Positions 38,611 through 47,864 of a stretch of 64,000 bases of DNA are shown here, piece after piece. This DNA comes from Edaphobacter lichenicola (lineage in GTDB: Bacteria; Acidobacteriota; Terriglobia; Terriglobales; Acidobacteriaceae): positions 248,001 to 312,000 of the forward strand of contig NZ_JACHDY010000002.1 in NCBI RefSeq assembly GCF_014201315.1, in the 5' to 3' direction. The notes under the pieces were generated by a model. That model was not told where the DNA came from, did not search any database, and saw only the letters and a program-made list of their open reading frames with translations. The first letter of the stretch is position 1. The number at the start of each line of letters is the position of its first letter. Made by a program: the position numbers and the translations under genes.

Positions 38611-40140
38611 ATGTCCAGCAAAAAGCGATTCGCGATCAATGTCGTAACGAACTGGATAGCCATGGCTGTCGGCATGGTCGTTCCCTTCTTTCTGGCTCCC
38701 TTTGTGGTTCGTCATCTGGGCGCGACGATCTACGGCATCTGGATTCTGGCTGTCTCGACAGCCGCGTATCTCAATATGCTGGACCTGGGCTTGCGCAGCG
38801 CGATCACGCGCTTTGTCTCAAAGAGCGCAACCGAGGGCGATACCCAGGCAGCACAGAAGGCAATCGCCGCCACACTCTGGTTTCGTGGCCTGATCGCCGC
38901 AGTGATGGTGCTCATCAGTATCGCGTTGAGTATCTGGTTCGGTAAGATCTTCAAAATCCCCCACGACTTAGTACGCCCGGCACAAGTCACGGTTCTGCTC
39001 TGCTCTTTAGGAGTCGCCTCTACGTTGGTCGCAGGCGTCTACGGGGGTGTGCTCCGAGCGATCAACCGCTTCGACGTCCTGAGCGGGATCACCATGACCC
39101 AGACTCTGGTACGAGCCGTTGGAGTCATCCTCATTCTTCGCAGTGGCCATGGTCTCTTAGTCCTGGCCATCTGGGAGTTTGTGATCGTCTTCGGGTCTGC
39201 CGTTTCAGAGTTTGTGTTTGCGTTCAAACTGTACCCACCGTGCCGAATTCTTGTCTTTAGGCCCGACATGAAGACCCTGAAGAGTATCTGGTCCTACAGC
39301 TTCAAAGCATTTGTCATCATCGTGGCCGTGCAGATCGTCTTCTATACAGACAACGTCGTGGTCGGCGCCTTCCTCTCTGTCGGCGTCGTCACCTTCTACT
39401 CAATCGCTGGAAGTCTGGCAATGTACTCCGGACAAATAGCTACCGCCATGGGATCCACCTTTATGCCCATGGCGAGTGGTTTCGACGCAAGCGGTAACGC
39501 GGCCAATCTGAAAAAATTGCTGGTCCGGGGAACCCAGGCCATGCTCGGGCTTATGTTGCCAATTGGCATCACCCTGCTATTGCGTGGGAAAACTTTCATC
39601 GGCCTCTGGATGGGTCCGCAGTTCAGCGAGACCTCCGGCACAATTCTTCAAATCTTATTAATCAGCCAGTTCTTCTCCATTGCCAATGCGACGGCCGGTC
39701 AGATCGCTTACGGAATCAATAAACACAAGACCGTAGCGACCTGGGCCGCAGCCGAGGCGGCGCTGAATCTTGGGTTGAGTCTCATCCTCGTCAAGACCAT
39801 TGGGATATACGGCGTTGCATGGGGCACCTCAATCTCACTGACGCTGAATCATCTCATCTTCTGGCCTCGGTTTGTTAAGCGGGAGCTCGGCATTCCAGTA
39901 CCGATTTACCTTTGGCAGGGCTGGGGCAAGGTTACGCTGTGTTCGTTACCGTATGCCCTGGCCACCTATCTGGCGGATCGCCGGTGGCACCCTGGCTCGC
40001 TTTCTGCATTCTTCCTACAGGTCGCGCTGGTACTCCCCGTGTTTGCTCTATCGGCGTTGATCATGTTCAACGACGACGCAATGGCCTTGTTTCGAAGGTG
40101 GCGAACATCGCGACTCCAGAGTGCACAGACTATTTCCTAG
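38611..40140 (+). CDS. Polysaccharide flippase (Wzx/MATE-like)
   Basis: This 509-residue inner-membrane protein has about twelve to fourteen helices. The conserved N-terminus FLAPFVVRHLGATIYGIWIL is followed by LNMLDLGLRSAITRFVSKSA, typical of Wzx-type flippases. The polysaccharide-synthesis C-terminal domain occupies the last third. It moves lipid-linked repeat units across the inner membrane. ATG 38611 is the natural start. Its 3' end overlaps the convergent GT2 gene by 11 bp. Confidence 0.9.
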   Translation: MSSKKRFAINVVTNWIAMAVGMVVPFFLAPFVVRHLGATIYGIWILAVSTAAYLNMLDLGLRSAITRFVSKSATEGDTQAAQKAIAATLWFRGLIAAVMVLISIALSIWFGKIFKIPHDLVRPAQVTVLLCSLGVASTLVAGVYGGVLRAINRFDVLSGITMTQTLVRAVGVILILRSGHGLLVLAIWEFVIVFGSAVSEFVFAFKLYPPCRILVFRPDMKTLKSIWSYSFKAFVIIVAVQIVFYTDNVVVGAFLSVGVVTFYSIAGSLAMYSGQIATAMGSTFMPMASGFDASGNAANLKKLLVRGTQAMLGLMLPIGITLLLRGKTFIGLWMGPQFSETSGTILQILLISQFFSIANATAGQIAYGINKHKTVATWAAAEAALNLGLSLILVKTIGIYGVAWGTSISLTLNHLIFWPRFVKRELGIPVPIYLWQGWGKVTLCSLPYALATYLADRRWHPGSLSAFFLQVALVLPVFALSALIMFNDDAMALFRRWRTSRLQSAQTIS

Positions 40141-41098
40141 AGCTGCGTCGAGCTTCTTGAAGCTCCTCACGGCAACGTCGGATGGGCCACCAGTAACGTA
40201 GATCCCAACGTCTGCCGGCGAACTTCTTATAGACCATGTTCGCAATAATCACGTAGCGGTCAAAGGGCACAACCAAGCCGAAAAAGGGCCATTGCACAAG
40301 GGACTCTATCGCATACGCCCAGTATCGTTCATTCTGGTTCTCTCTCATCGCAACAGAAACGTTGAAGAGTATCTTTGCCTCGATCCTTCGCTTCCAAACA
40401 AGCTTCCGGATTCCTGAAAGATCTTTGACAAGAGTCTGGTCGAGCATCTCCATCGAGCCACTCGCAATGTTCAAGATTCGTTTACTCAGACTGTTCTCGA
40501 CCTGGCGATACAGTATTAAACTCGCCGGGACCTCTTGAAAGACCTGGGACGAGTAGCGTCGAACCAGCCGAATCCATAGATCCCAGTCTTCGGCAGGTAC
40601 CGCATTAAAGCACCCAACATCCAGGAGCGCCGATCGACGAATCACAGAGGTCGAAGGCAGAATCGGAGTGCGATACCGTAGCGCCGGCCAGAGTTTACTC
40701 GCTGGAAACGCAGCCATTTCATACGTGGAGCCGTTTTCATAGAGATAAGTGAACGCTGAATACACCAGCATCAGGTTTGGATTTTCTTCAATCACTCTGG
40801 TCTGCTGCTCCAGCTTCTCCGGAAGCATCACGTCATCACTGTCGAAGAGGGCGATCCAATCTCCCGAGGCTTCACGAATCGCAGTGTTTCGTGCGCCTGA
40901 TAAACCCTGGTTCTCTTGTTTGATATACCGAACACTGGATCCGTAGGAGAGTGCGATCTCTTCAGTCCGGTCGTTGGATCCGTCATTCACGACAATGATC
41001 TCGTGCGGCTTACAGGTCTGCGCTAGAACGCTGTCAATGGCCTCCCGAAGGTATGGTTCGGCGTTATAGGCAGGAATCGCAACCGTAATTTTCGTCAT
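40130..41098 (-). CDS. Glycosyltransferase family 2
   Basis: The protein is 322 residues from ATG 41098. A GT-A fold is shown by ITVAIPAYNAEPYLREAIDS, VVNDGSNDRTEE, NQGLSGARNTAI and the DxD-type motif IALFDSDDVMLPEKL. The catalytic base region VPAEDWDLWIRLVR is present. The C-terminal third is basic with an amphipathic segment that may bind the membrane. The substrate is unknown. Upstream-extended starts add up to 11 residues. It converges with the flippase gene and overlaps it by 11 bp. Confidence 0.88.
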   Translation of the reverse strand: MTKITVAIPAYNAEPYLREAIDSVLAQTCKPHEIIVVNDGSNDRTEEIALSYGSSVRYIKQENQGLSGARNTAIREASGDWIALFDSDDVMLPEKLEQQTRVIEENPNLMLVYSAFTYLYENGSTYEMAAFPASKLWPALRYRTPILPSTSVIRRSALLDVGCFNAVPAEDWDLWIRLVRRYSSQVFQEVPASLILYRQVENSLSKRILNIASGSMEMLDQTLVKDLSGIRKLVWKRRIEAKILFNVSVAMRENQNERYWAYAIESLVQWPFFGLVVPFDRYVIIANMVYKKFAGRRWDLRYWWPIRRCREELQEARRSSRK

Positions 41099-41428
41099 CT
41101 TCGTAAAGTTCGCGCCCATCACTGGTGTCATAGTCTTCGAGATATATGTGAACGGGCTCTGATCTCGAGTGGCTCAATCGCATCGCATCGATCATACCCG
41201 ATGCGGTTGATAGAGAACCCCTTAGACTTATGCCTGAATGATAAAATGAGCAGGTCAAGAGCAGTTCACCCAATAGCTCGCGACCCAGTGTAATTCCCTT
41301 CAGACGATCCAATCATCATTTTTTGTGGATTTGAGTTACAGCTTCCGTTGCAGACCGTACAGTCACAGAACAGATACGATTGCGAAAGTCGTCAAAATTG
41401 TTCCTATCCGGATCTCCGAGCTTTCCGT

Positions 41429-42004
41429 ATGTCTAAATTTTCAGAAGATATCGCACGTTACCGATCCGTGGGCCTTCATGGAAGGCACCTCTGGCTGAAC
41501 CCCGCGATATGGGCGATAACAATCTATCGATTGGGTAATTGGCTGTACACCGCAAAACCCTTTTTCCTGATTCGGATTCCACTGAAGATCGTATTTTTTT
41601 TCGCGTATCTGTTCTGCGAGGTCGTCATGGAGATGTCTCTCGATCCTCAGGCGACGATCGGCGGGGGCCTTTACATCGGGCACAGCGGCGGCGTTCACAT
41701 CAACCCTGAGGCAATCATCGGAAACAACTGCGACATCGCTCATCATGTAACCATCGGCGCCTCTGCTATGGGCCGCAAAGGCGCTCCTGTCCTCGGCGAC
41801 CGGGTCTACGTCGGCACAGGCGCAACGGTAATTGGAAAGATCAAGATAGGCAGCGGAGCGAAGATCGCAGCCAATACACTCGTCATGAGCAATATCCCAG
41901 AAGGGGCAACGGTCATGGGAGTGCCCGGCCGCATCGTCATGCGAGCCCCGAAGACTGCTGCATCCCCTGCCCTGCCGGTAGCGGAGACTACAGATGCAAA
42001 ATGA
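41429..42004 (+). CDS. Serine-acetyltransferase-like hexapeptide acetyltransferase
   Basis: The protein is 191 residues. The N-terminal helical part (MSKFSEDIARYRSVG) includes a hydrophobic segment (about 42-70). A left-handed beta-helix follows with hexapeptide repeats: ATIGGGLYIGHSGGVHINPE, AIIGNNCDIAHHVTIG, and GDRVYVGTGATVIG. The catalytic His of the serine-acetyltransferase group lies in IGHSGGVHI. In this setting it more likely acetylates an EPS sugar than serine. ATG 41429 gives the family start. It begins a tight plus-strand run whose next gene overlaps it by 11 bp. Confidence 0.85.
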   Translation: MSKFSEDIARYRSVGLHGRHLWLNPAIWAITIYRLGNWLYTAKPFFLIRIPLKIVFFFAYLFCEVVMEMSLDPQATIGGGLYIGHSGGVHINPEAIIGNNCDIAHHVTIGASAMGRKGAPVLGDRVYVGTGATVIGKIKIGSGAKIAANTLVMSNIPEGATVMGVPGRIVMRAPKTAASPALPVAETTDAK

Positions 42005-43958
42005 TACCGAGCGACAGGATCTGCGCCGGCGTATCAAAGAGGCCATCGCCTCCAAGGACGCAGGCGCCGCGGTCCGTCGTGCGCGAAGACTTCTTGCTGC
42101 TGCCTCCAGCAAGCCGGCTGATGTTATGTTCTGTGCCTCGGCGTTCACCGGCATAGCCGAAGCTCTCACCAACGACCTGCGAGCCAAACGACTCAAGACC
42201 TACATCGTGCGCTCTGTCACGGTCGAGCCGATCCTTCCCTTCCTAACCACCGAGGCGGTGCTGTCAAACTACGTGCTCGACCTCACCGTCGGCGGCTACG
42301 GCTCCTACGTCGATGAGCTGCTCAATCCGCAAAGCGCACTTGCCAGGTTCAAGCCTGACCTCGTCCTCATCCTCCTCGATCTCGAGGACATTGCCGGAAG
42401 ACTACCGGACCTATGCGCAGATGGCATCGGCAGTGCAGTCGAAGCGGAGATTGAAGAATCCGTGGCTCGCGTGGCGCAGCTGCTCAAAAACTTTCGCTCG
42501 GGAAGCTCCGCTCGAATCCTCTTTCAGGGCTCCGTCGTCCCGGACCGCACCTCGCTCGGCGATGTTGCTGAAGCGAATCTCCCCCACGGCCTGAGCAATG
42601 CCGTTGCTCAGCTGAATCAAAGACTCGCTGCACTTTGCCGCACCATCTCCGACTGCGTCTTCTTCGATGTGGATCATCTCGCCGCACGCCACGGTCGTGC
42701 CAGCTGGCGGGACGCTCGAATGTTTCTGGCATCGCGTCTCCCTATATCCTCGACGTCGTTCGGAGCCTATGCGGGAGGCCTGGTCCGCTCGTTCTCGCCG
42801 CTCCTCCGGGCTCCACGAAAGGTTCTCTGTACGGATCTCGACAACACCTTGTGGGGCGGAGTTCTCGGTGAAGAAGGCCCTGAAGGAATCGCCACGGGAA
42901 CAGCATTCCCAGGCAACTGCTATCTCGAGTACCAGCGATATCTCAAACAGCTATCGTCTCGAGGCATTCTGCTTGCCATCGTCTCGAAGAACAACGACGC
43001 AGATGTTCGCGAGGCCTTTCAAGTCCGCGCCGCCGACCTCGGACTCACTCTGGACACCTTCGTCGCGACAAAGATCAGCTGGAACGAAAAAGCAACCTCG
43101 ATTCGCGAACTCGCGGAGGAGCTCTCCCTCGGCCTTGACTCCTTCGTCTTCGTCGATGACAACCCCGTCGAGTGCGAAGCCATCCGCCAACAACTACCGG
43201 AAGTCGCGGTCGTCGCAGCGCCAATCGACGAACCCTGGAGACTAGTTGAACTCCTGTCGGCGCAGCCATTCTTTGATGCAGCCGTGGTGACCGACGACGA
43301 CATCAATCGCCTGAACGAGTACAAGGCGCAGGCCCAACGAGCAGAGCTGGCCAACAGCGCGAGCAATCGCGACGAGTTTCTCGCCTCGCTCGAGATCGTC
43401 TGCACCTTCCTCAGCGCTTTGGAGGCCCCACTTGCCCGTTCGGTTCAACTCCTCGCGAAGACCAACCAGTTTAATCTGACCACTCGACGCCACTCGGCAG
43501 CCGAGGTGGAAGAGTTCGCCTCTGTCGCAGGTGGCCAGGCAATCGCGGTTCGTGTGCGCGACCGTTTCGGCGATGCCGGCGTCGTAGGCCTCGCCCTCGC
43601 ACGCACACAGGGTGATACTTGTTCCATCGATTCTCTGCTGCTATCGTGTCGAGTGATCGGCCGTGGTATCGAAACAGCGCTGTTGGCGTACCTCGGCCAG
43701 AACGCCATCAGAGCAGGAGCCACGCGTCTGGTGGGTGAGTTCATTCCAACGAAAAAAAACGCCCCTTGCGCCGACTTCTATCTCGATCACGGCTTTGTCC
43801 AAGACCCTTCGCTAGCCCCTTCGCCGACAGACACATCACCCGACTCCATCTTTTATCAACTCGATCTCACCATCGCCGCCCCTGAAAGTCCCAAGTGGCT
43901 AACCCTGGAAGGAAAGGAATCGAATGAGTTCTCAGCAAGTGCCGTCGTCGCTTCGTGA
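41994..43958 (+). CDS. FkbH-like HAD-IIIC protein with C-terminal acyltransferase-like domain
   Basis: The protein is 654 residues. An N-terminal region of about 270 residues is SGNH/BF1531-like. The HAD-superfamily IIIC domain has CTDLDNTLWGGVLGEEG (near 280-296) and later motifs GILLAIVSKNNDADV and SFVFVDDNPVECEA. A C-terminal GNAT-like part follows (about 450-630, with DRFGDAGVVGLALA and NAPCADFYLDHGF). FkbH proteins load a phosphoglycerate-derived three-carbon unit onto an ACP. Here the ACP gene follows with a 35-bp overlap, so the pair probably makes an acyl or glyceryl decoration. The substrate of the pair in EPS loci is inference. Confidence 0.85.
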   Translation: MQNDTERQDLRRRIKEAIASKDAGAAVRRARRLLAAASSKPADVMFCASAFTGIAEALTNDLRAKRLKTYIVRSVTVEPILPFLTTEAVLSNYVLDLTVGGYGSYVDELLNPQSALARFKPDLVLILLDLEDIAGRLPDLCADGIGSAVEAEIEESVARVAQLLKNFRSGSSARILFQGSVVPDRTSLGDVAEANLPHGLSNAVAQLNQRLAALCRTISDCVFFDVDHLAARHGRASWRDARMFLASRLPISSTSFGAYAGGLVRSFSPLLRAPRKVLCTDLDNTLWGGVLGEEGPEGIATGTAFPGNCYLEYQRYLKQLSSRGILLAIVSKNNDADVREAFQVRAADLGLTLDTFVATKISWNEKATSIRELAEELSLGLDSFVFVDDNPVECEAIRQQLPEVAVVAAPIDEPWRLVELLSAQPFFDAAVVTDDDINRLNEYKAQAQRAELANSASNRDEFLASLEIVCTFLSALEAPLARSVQLLAKTNQFNLTTRRHSAAEVEEFASVAGGQAIAVRVRDRFGDAGVVGLALARTQGDTCSIDSLLLSCRVIGRGIETALLAYLGQNAIRAGATRLVGEFIPTKKNAPCADFYLDHGFVQDPSLAPSPTDTSPDSIFYQLDLTIAAPESPKWLTLEGKESNEFSASAVVAS

Positions 43959-44172
43959 CATTCTCGCCGATGTTCTCGAAATCTCGCCCGAAGAGGTCAC
44001 ACCCGAGCTCGGCGTCGGTACCATTGATACCTGGGACTCCTTCCGCCATCTGCAGGCGATCCTCGCGATCGAAGGCGAATACAACGTTCAGTTGGATCCC
44101 TCCCGCATCCCGGAGCTGACAACCGTCTCGCTCATCCAGGCAGAGTTGGTCGCCAAGGGAGCGACGCTTTGA
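43924..44172 (+). CDS. Acyl carrier protein (FkbH partner)
   Basis: The protein is 82 residues, acidic and helical, with the phosphopantetheine site at S39 in TIDTWDSFRHLQAIL. The usual D-S-L is D-S-F here. Helix I (SLRDILADVLEISPEEV) and the last helix (TTVSLIQAELVAKG) fit the ACP fold. It overlaps the FkbH-like gene by 35 bp and is translated in another frame. It would carry the group loaded by FkbH; the acceptor enzyme is unknown, the hexapeptide acetyltransferase being one possibility. Confidence 0.9.
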   Translation: MSSQQVPSSLRDILADVLEISPEEVTPELGVGTIDTWDSFRHLQAILAIEGEYNVQLDPSRIPELTTVSLIQAELVAKGATL

Positions 44173-44252
44173 AAACGGAAGACCTGGGCTTTACGGTCCG
44201 TCACGCCGGAGTCGCACTTCCAAAACTCTGGCCGACGACCGAGTTGAATTGA
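44169..44252 (+). pseudogene. Possible remnant of a VOC/glyoxalase-fold gene
   Basis: A TTG overlapping the ACP stop opens a 27-codon frame that ends at TGA 44250-44252. Residues FTVRHAGVALPKLW resemble the first strand of vicinal-oxygen-chelate proteins (HxGIAV-like, then a small/Pro turn). Proteins of this fold are sometimes found in FkbH/ACP clusters. This could be the N-terminal stump of a deleted gene, or simply untranslated spacer. The evidence is limited to these 14 residues and the position. Confidence 0.3.
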
Positions 44253-44262
44253 GACGAATCCG

Positions 44263-45054
44263 GTGACCAAGCCGCCAGACAGACTCTACCTCCTCTATCA
44301 CGAACTGCGGCCCAGCCGAAGCGACTACTCCTACATCGTCGAAACCTCTCAGTTTGAAAAGCACGTCGATCTTTTTCTCGAACTTCGAAAGAGACAACCG
44401 CCTGGTTTCTATCCAGAGATCACCTTCGACGACGGGCACCTCTCAAACTTCGAGTTCGCTCTCCCCATCCTGCAATCACGCTCCGTCATGGCATGGTTCT
44501 TCATCACAACAGGCTGGACCGGGCAGAGACCAGGCTACATGGGCTGGCCGGAGCTGCGCGAACTGCAACAAGCCGGCCAACAGATTGGTGCACATGGATG
44601 GTCCCACGCACTCCTCACCCATTGCGATCCGTCACAGTTACAAAAAGAGCTGGTCCAGGCGCGCCTCACCCTCGAAGACAAACTTGGAACTTCCATTACA
44701 ACGATGTCCCTGCCCGGCGGACGATCGAATCAGCGCGTCCTGGCTGCCTGTCGTGACGCCGGCTACACCCAGGTTTTCACCTCGGGGCCAAAAGCAGAGC
44801 CACAACCAGCGGGAGCGACTGTAGGCCGCTTGAACATTCGCGGCGACATGACCCTGGAGTGGATCGCAAAGCTCTTCCAGCCCGAGAGCGGCGTCCTGTC
44901 CAGTCTCCAACGACAGCACCAGATAAAATCCACCGTGAAGACTCTGCTGGGAGACAAGCTCTACGAAAAGCTTTGGGCTCTTCTCAATCGACAAGAGCCA
45001 GATACCGACGCCGGAGAAGCTGCTGCCAATGAAGATACTGCACATTATCAGTAG
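44263..45054 (+). CDS. Polysaccharide deacetylase family protein (NodB-like)
   Basis: The protein is 263 residues. The NodB-type motifs are present: motif 1 PEITFDDGHLSNFEFA with two Asp, motif 2 QIGAHGWSHALLTH giving the His-x3-His metal pair, and motif 3 MSLPGGRSN with the conserved Pro-Gly-Gly-Arg. It has no signal peptide, so it may act on cytosolic lipid-linked sugars or be exported with others. It removes N- or O-acetyl groups. The start is GTG 44263. The stop overlaps the following GT4 gene by 26 bp. Exosortase loci often contain a deacetylase. Confidence 0.88.
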   Translation: MTKPPDRLYLLYHELRPSRSDYSYIVETSQFEKHVDLFLELRKRQPPGFYPEITFDDGHLSNFEFALPILQSRSVMAWFFITTGWTGQRPGYMGWPELRELQQAGQQIGAHGWSHALLTHCDPSQLQKELVQARLTLEDKLGTSITTMSLPGGRSNQRVLAACRDAGYTQVFTSGPKAEPQPAGATVGRLNIRGDMTLEWIAKLFQPESGVLSSLQRQHQIKSTVKTLLGDKLYEKLWALLNRQEPDTDAGEAAANEDTAHYQ

Positions 45055-46195
45055 CAGCGGAATGTACGGTGCAGAGGCCGTGATCCTTAACATGTCGCGC
45101 ACGCTGAATGAGAGCGCGCATTCAAGCATCCTCGGCGTCTTTTCGAACTCGGCGAACCCTAACCTCCAGCTTCACGAAGTTGCGACAGCTCAGGGGATCG
45201 ACTCGCATCTGATCTCGTGCACGGGACAGATTGATCGAACCGTACCCACAAGCATTCGTGAGCTTGTCGCTCGCACCAACGCGGATGTCATCCACGCGCA
45301 CGGTTACAAGGCAGACCTGTACTCCTACTTCGCCTTGCGCCAATCAGCCGTTCCGCTCGTCTCCACCTGCCACACCTGGTACGACAACGATCTGGCGGTC
45401 TCCCTCTACGGCATGGCGGACCGCTTCGTGCTCCGGAGCTACGCGGCCGTAGTCGCGGTCTCGGAGGAGGTAAGACAACGGCTGTTGAACGCTGGCGTTC
45501 GCAAAGAGAAGATCCATCTCATTCGAAACGGCATCGACCTTCGCCCCTTCGACAACGCACTTCCTTCGTTGCGCGAGATCTCCTCGCATGATCGCTCTCC
45601 CATAGTCGGACTTGTTGGCAGACTCGCCACGGAGAAGGGCGTAGATATCTTTCTTCGAGCCGCAGCACGCGTTCTGATCGAGCTTCCGTCGACAAAGTTT
45701 GTCGTAGTCGGCGACGGACCGGATCGCGAACAGCTTGAGTTACTTATTGATGAGCTGCAGATTCGCGAAAACGTCTCGCTGCTGGGACGTCGAGACGACA
45801 TGCCCTCCGTCTACGCCTCGCTCGACATCATGGTCTCGGCCTCTCGCCGCGAAGGCCTCCCTATTGCTATTCTCGAGGGCATGGCAAGCAGCCTGCCCAT
45901 CATTGCAACCGCAGTAGGCGCGGTGCCAACCATCGTTCTCAACGGCAGGACGGGAGTACTCGTTCCTGCGGAAGACGTCGCGGCCCTGGCATCCGAGATC
46001 GTCAAGCTACTCACCAATCCCTCGCAGCGACAACAGCTCGGAGCAGCAGCAAAAAAACTCATCGAAGAAGAGTTCTCCGCCCAGCGAATGACGGCGGACT
46101 ATCTTCACGTCTATGAGCAAGCGATCGCAACCAAAACGCAGACCGCGTCCACTCGTTCCACCTCCGCCGCAGTCTCGCAAGGAAAAACCAAGTGA
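45029..46195 (+). CDS. Glycosyltransferase family 4
   Basis: This 388-residue GT-B protein begins MKILHIISSSGMYGAEAVIL. The C-domain has IVGLVGRLATEKGVDIFLRA, FVVVGDGPDREQLE, and the GT4 Glu motif SASRREGLPIAILEGMASSL. The last 20 residues are Ser/Thr-rich and probably flexible. The acceptor and donor are unknown. Both ends overlap neighbouring genes (26 bp upstream, GTGA downstream), giving one tight operon 41429-47397. Confidence 0.9.
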   Translation: MKILHIISSSGMYGAEAVILNMSRTLNESAHSSILGVFSNSANPNLQLHEVATAQGIDSHLISCTGQIDRTVPTSIRELVARTNADVIHAHGYKADLYSYFALRQSAVPLVSTCHTWYDNDLAVSLYGMADRFVLRSYAAVVAVSEEVRQRLLNAGVRKEKIHLIRNGIDLRPFDNALPSLREISSHDRSPIVGLVGRLATEKGVDIFLRAAARVLIELPSTKFVVVGDGPDREQLELLIDELQIRENVSLLGRRDDMPSVYASLDIMVSASRREGLPIAILEGMASSLPIIATAVGAVPTIVLNGRTGVLVPAEDVAALASEIVKLLTNPSQRQQLGAAAKKLIEEEFSAQRMTADYLHVYEQAIATKTQTASTRSTSAAVSQGKTK

Positions 46196-47397
46196 CCCAA
46201 GACACCCGGCGACCCACTGTCTTCATGATGGATCTCTGGGCCACCGTGCCCTACTACACGGCGTATCTCTCGAAGGCTCTCCTAAAGAAGCGCGTCAATC
46301 TAACGGTCGGCTCCATCTCCTACTACCTCGACCCCGGCTGTTTCTCAAATCGAGGCGTCAAGCTCGACCCGGGATTTATGGACGTCGTCGGCAAGTTCCA
46401 ACTGCCGCGACTGCCGCGCAGAGTTTTAAAACTCCTGGAATCGCTTCTCAATCTAGCCGCCCTGTCGATGCGCTTCTTCATCTCGCCACCTGACATCGTT
46501 CACGTACAGTTTCTCCCTATGGTGACCGAGCGCCTCCCGCTCGATCTATGGTTCGTCCGCCTCTGCCGCCGACGCGGCTCGAAGATCGTGCTAACAGTCC
46601 ACGATCTACTCCCCCACAACACAGGCGAGAGCCACAGGCAGACCTTCCACGATCTGTATCAAATGGTCGACCGCATCATCTGTCACTCCGAGAGCATCCG
46701 CGAGAGGCTCGCGATTGAGTTCGCAGTGAAAGAAGAAAAAGTCGCAGTCATTCCTCACGGCCCATTCTTCTACGACCTTCCTGCAACTGCCGAACAGACC
46801 CTGCAAAGCTTCGAGCTCGATCCACGAAAGCTGCTCGTGCTGTGGCAGGGCATCCTCTCTCCCTACAAGGGAATCGATCTCCTGCTCGAGGCCTGGCAGA
46901 GCGTGGAAGCATCTGTAGAAGACGCTCGACTGTTGGTCGTAGGCACCGGACCGGCAGAGCTGATCGAAAAGATTCGCGAACAGATTCGCAGCCTGAAACT
47001 GCAGCGTGTTCAGCTTCACCCACGCTTCATCTCGACCGAAGAACTCGTAGCTCTCTACCGAGCGGCAGACATCGTGGTCTATCCCTATCGCGCCATTACG
47101 ACCAGCGGAGCGCTCGCGACCGGACTGGCGTTGGGCAAAACCATCGTCGCCAGCGATCTCCCCGTCTTTCGTGAGCTGCTCACAGAGCGCGAGAGTGCAT
47201 TTTTTTTTGATCCCCAAAAACCGGCCGAACTGGCCAGTGCGCTCACTCAACTGCTGAACGATGCGCTTCTAAGAGAACAACTTGCAGAGAATGTGCGAAA
47301 GATGAACTTTGGCGAGCAATCCTGGCTGTCCATCGCGGATAAAACAATTGAGTGTTACAGATTCGTCCAGCCTCTTCAGCTATGGTATAAAAATTAA
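46192..47397 (+). CDS. Glycosyltransferase family 4
   Basis: This 401-residue GT-B protein has an N-domain with FMMDLWATVPYYTAYLSKAL and SKIVLTVHDLLPHNTGESHR. The C-domain has LLVLWQGILSPYKGIDLLLE and the later part DIVVYPYRAITTSGALATGL, where the canonical E-x7-E is reduced. GTG 46192 overlaps the previous stop (GTGA). The sugar is unknown. It is the last gene of the decoration/assembly run; a control region for the surface-protein genes follows. Confidence 0.88.
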   Translation: MTQDTRRPTVFMMDLWATVPYYTAYLSKALLKKRVNLTVGSISYYLDPGCFSNRGVKLDPGFMDVVGKFQLPRLPRRVLKLLESLLNLAALSMRFFISPPDIVHVQFLPMVTERLPLDLWFVRLCRRRGSKIVLTVHDLLPHNTGESHRQTFHDLYQMVDRIICHSESIRERLAIEFAVKEEKVAVIPHGPFFYDLPATAEQTLQSFELDPRKLLVLWQGILSPYKGIDLLLEAWQSVEASVEDARLLVVGTGPAELIEKIREQIRSLKLQRVQLHPRFISTEELVALYRAADIVVYPYRAITTSGALATGLALGKTIVASDLPVFRELLTERESAFFFDPQKPAELASALTQLLNDALLREQLAENVRKMNFGEQSWLSIADKTIECYRFVQPLQLWYKN

Positions 47398-47699
47398 GTA
47401 GTTCCTTTTTTGAAGCGTTCGTCGTAGCAAGTCGTCGCTCTTTCTATCTGCCGGTTCTGATGAGTTAGGGGATTCGCTCTCAAGAGCAATCTTTCTCAGG
47501 CGGGCAAGACCAATTCGATATAGAGCGACTCAATTCGTATCCTCCCTGTTCCCAACCATCCTGCATTGCGCTGGACCTGCTTCGTTGGCTCCAAGACACG
47601 CCACGAACGTCATGACCTCTGCCTCGTCGAGCCCCGAACCGTGTGTGCAACGAACGTGGGATAGCAGTATCGGCCTGAATATTCTTTACTTCAGTAAAT

Positions 47700-47711
47700 A
47701 GTTACTTTGGT
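47700..47711 (+). promoter_or_regulatory. Shared upstream box A (AGTTACTTTGGT)
   Basis: AGTTACTTTGGT ends 254 bp before the start codon. The same 12-mer is at 21431-21442 between the sigma-54 activator genes, and ATTACTTTGGT is at 53851-53861, 255 bp before the giant paralogue's start. Equal spacing in otherwise diverged DNA suggests a regulator site. Confidence 0.45.
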
Positions 47712-47844
47712 AATTAATCCTTAATCCCCAAGCTCTGCCTTTTTTGTGTCATTTGCGAACTCTTACTGCATGCAAACCTAGCTGGACATGCAGATGAGGG
47801 ACTTTGCCTCGCGATAGACGAAGTGGGCCCCGGTTTCCGTTAGA

Positions 47845-47864
47845 GGGTAACTGTAGTAACCATT
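47845..47864 (+). promoter_or_regulatory. Shared upstream box B (imperfect palindrome)
   Basis: GGGTAACTGTAGTAACCATT; its core GGTAACTGTAGTAACC matches its own reverse complement at 12 of 16 positions, as an operator would. It ends about 100 bp before the gene start. The near-identical GGGTAGCTGTAGTAACCACT lies at the same distance upstream of the giant paralogue (53995-54014). Confidence 0.5.
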
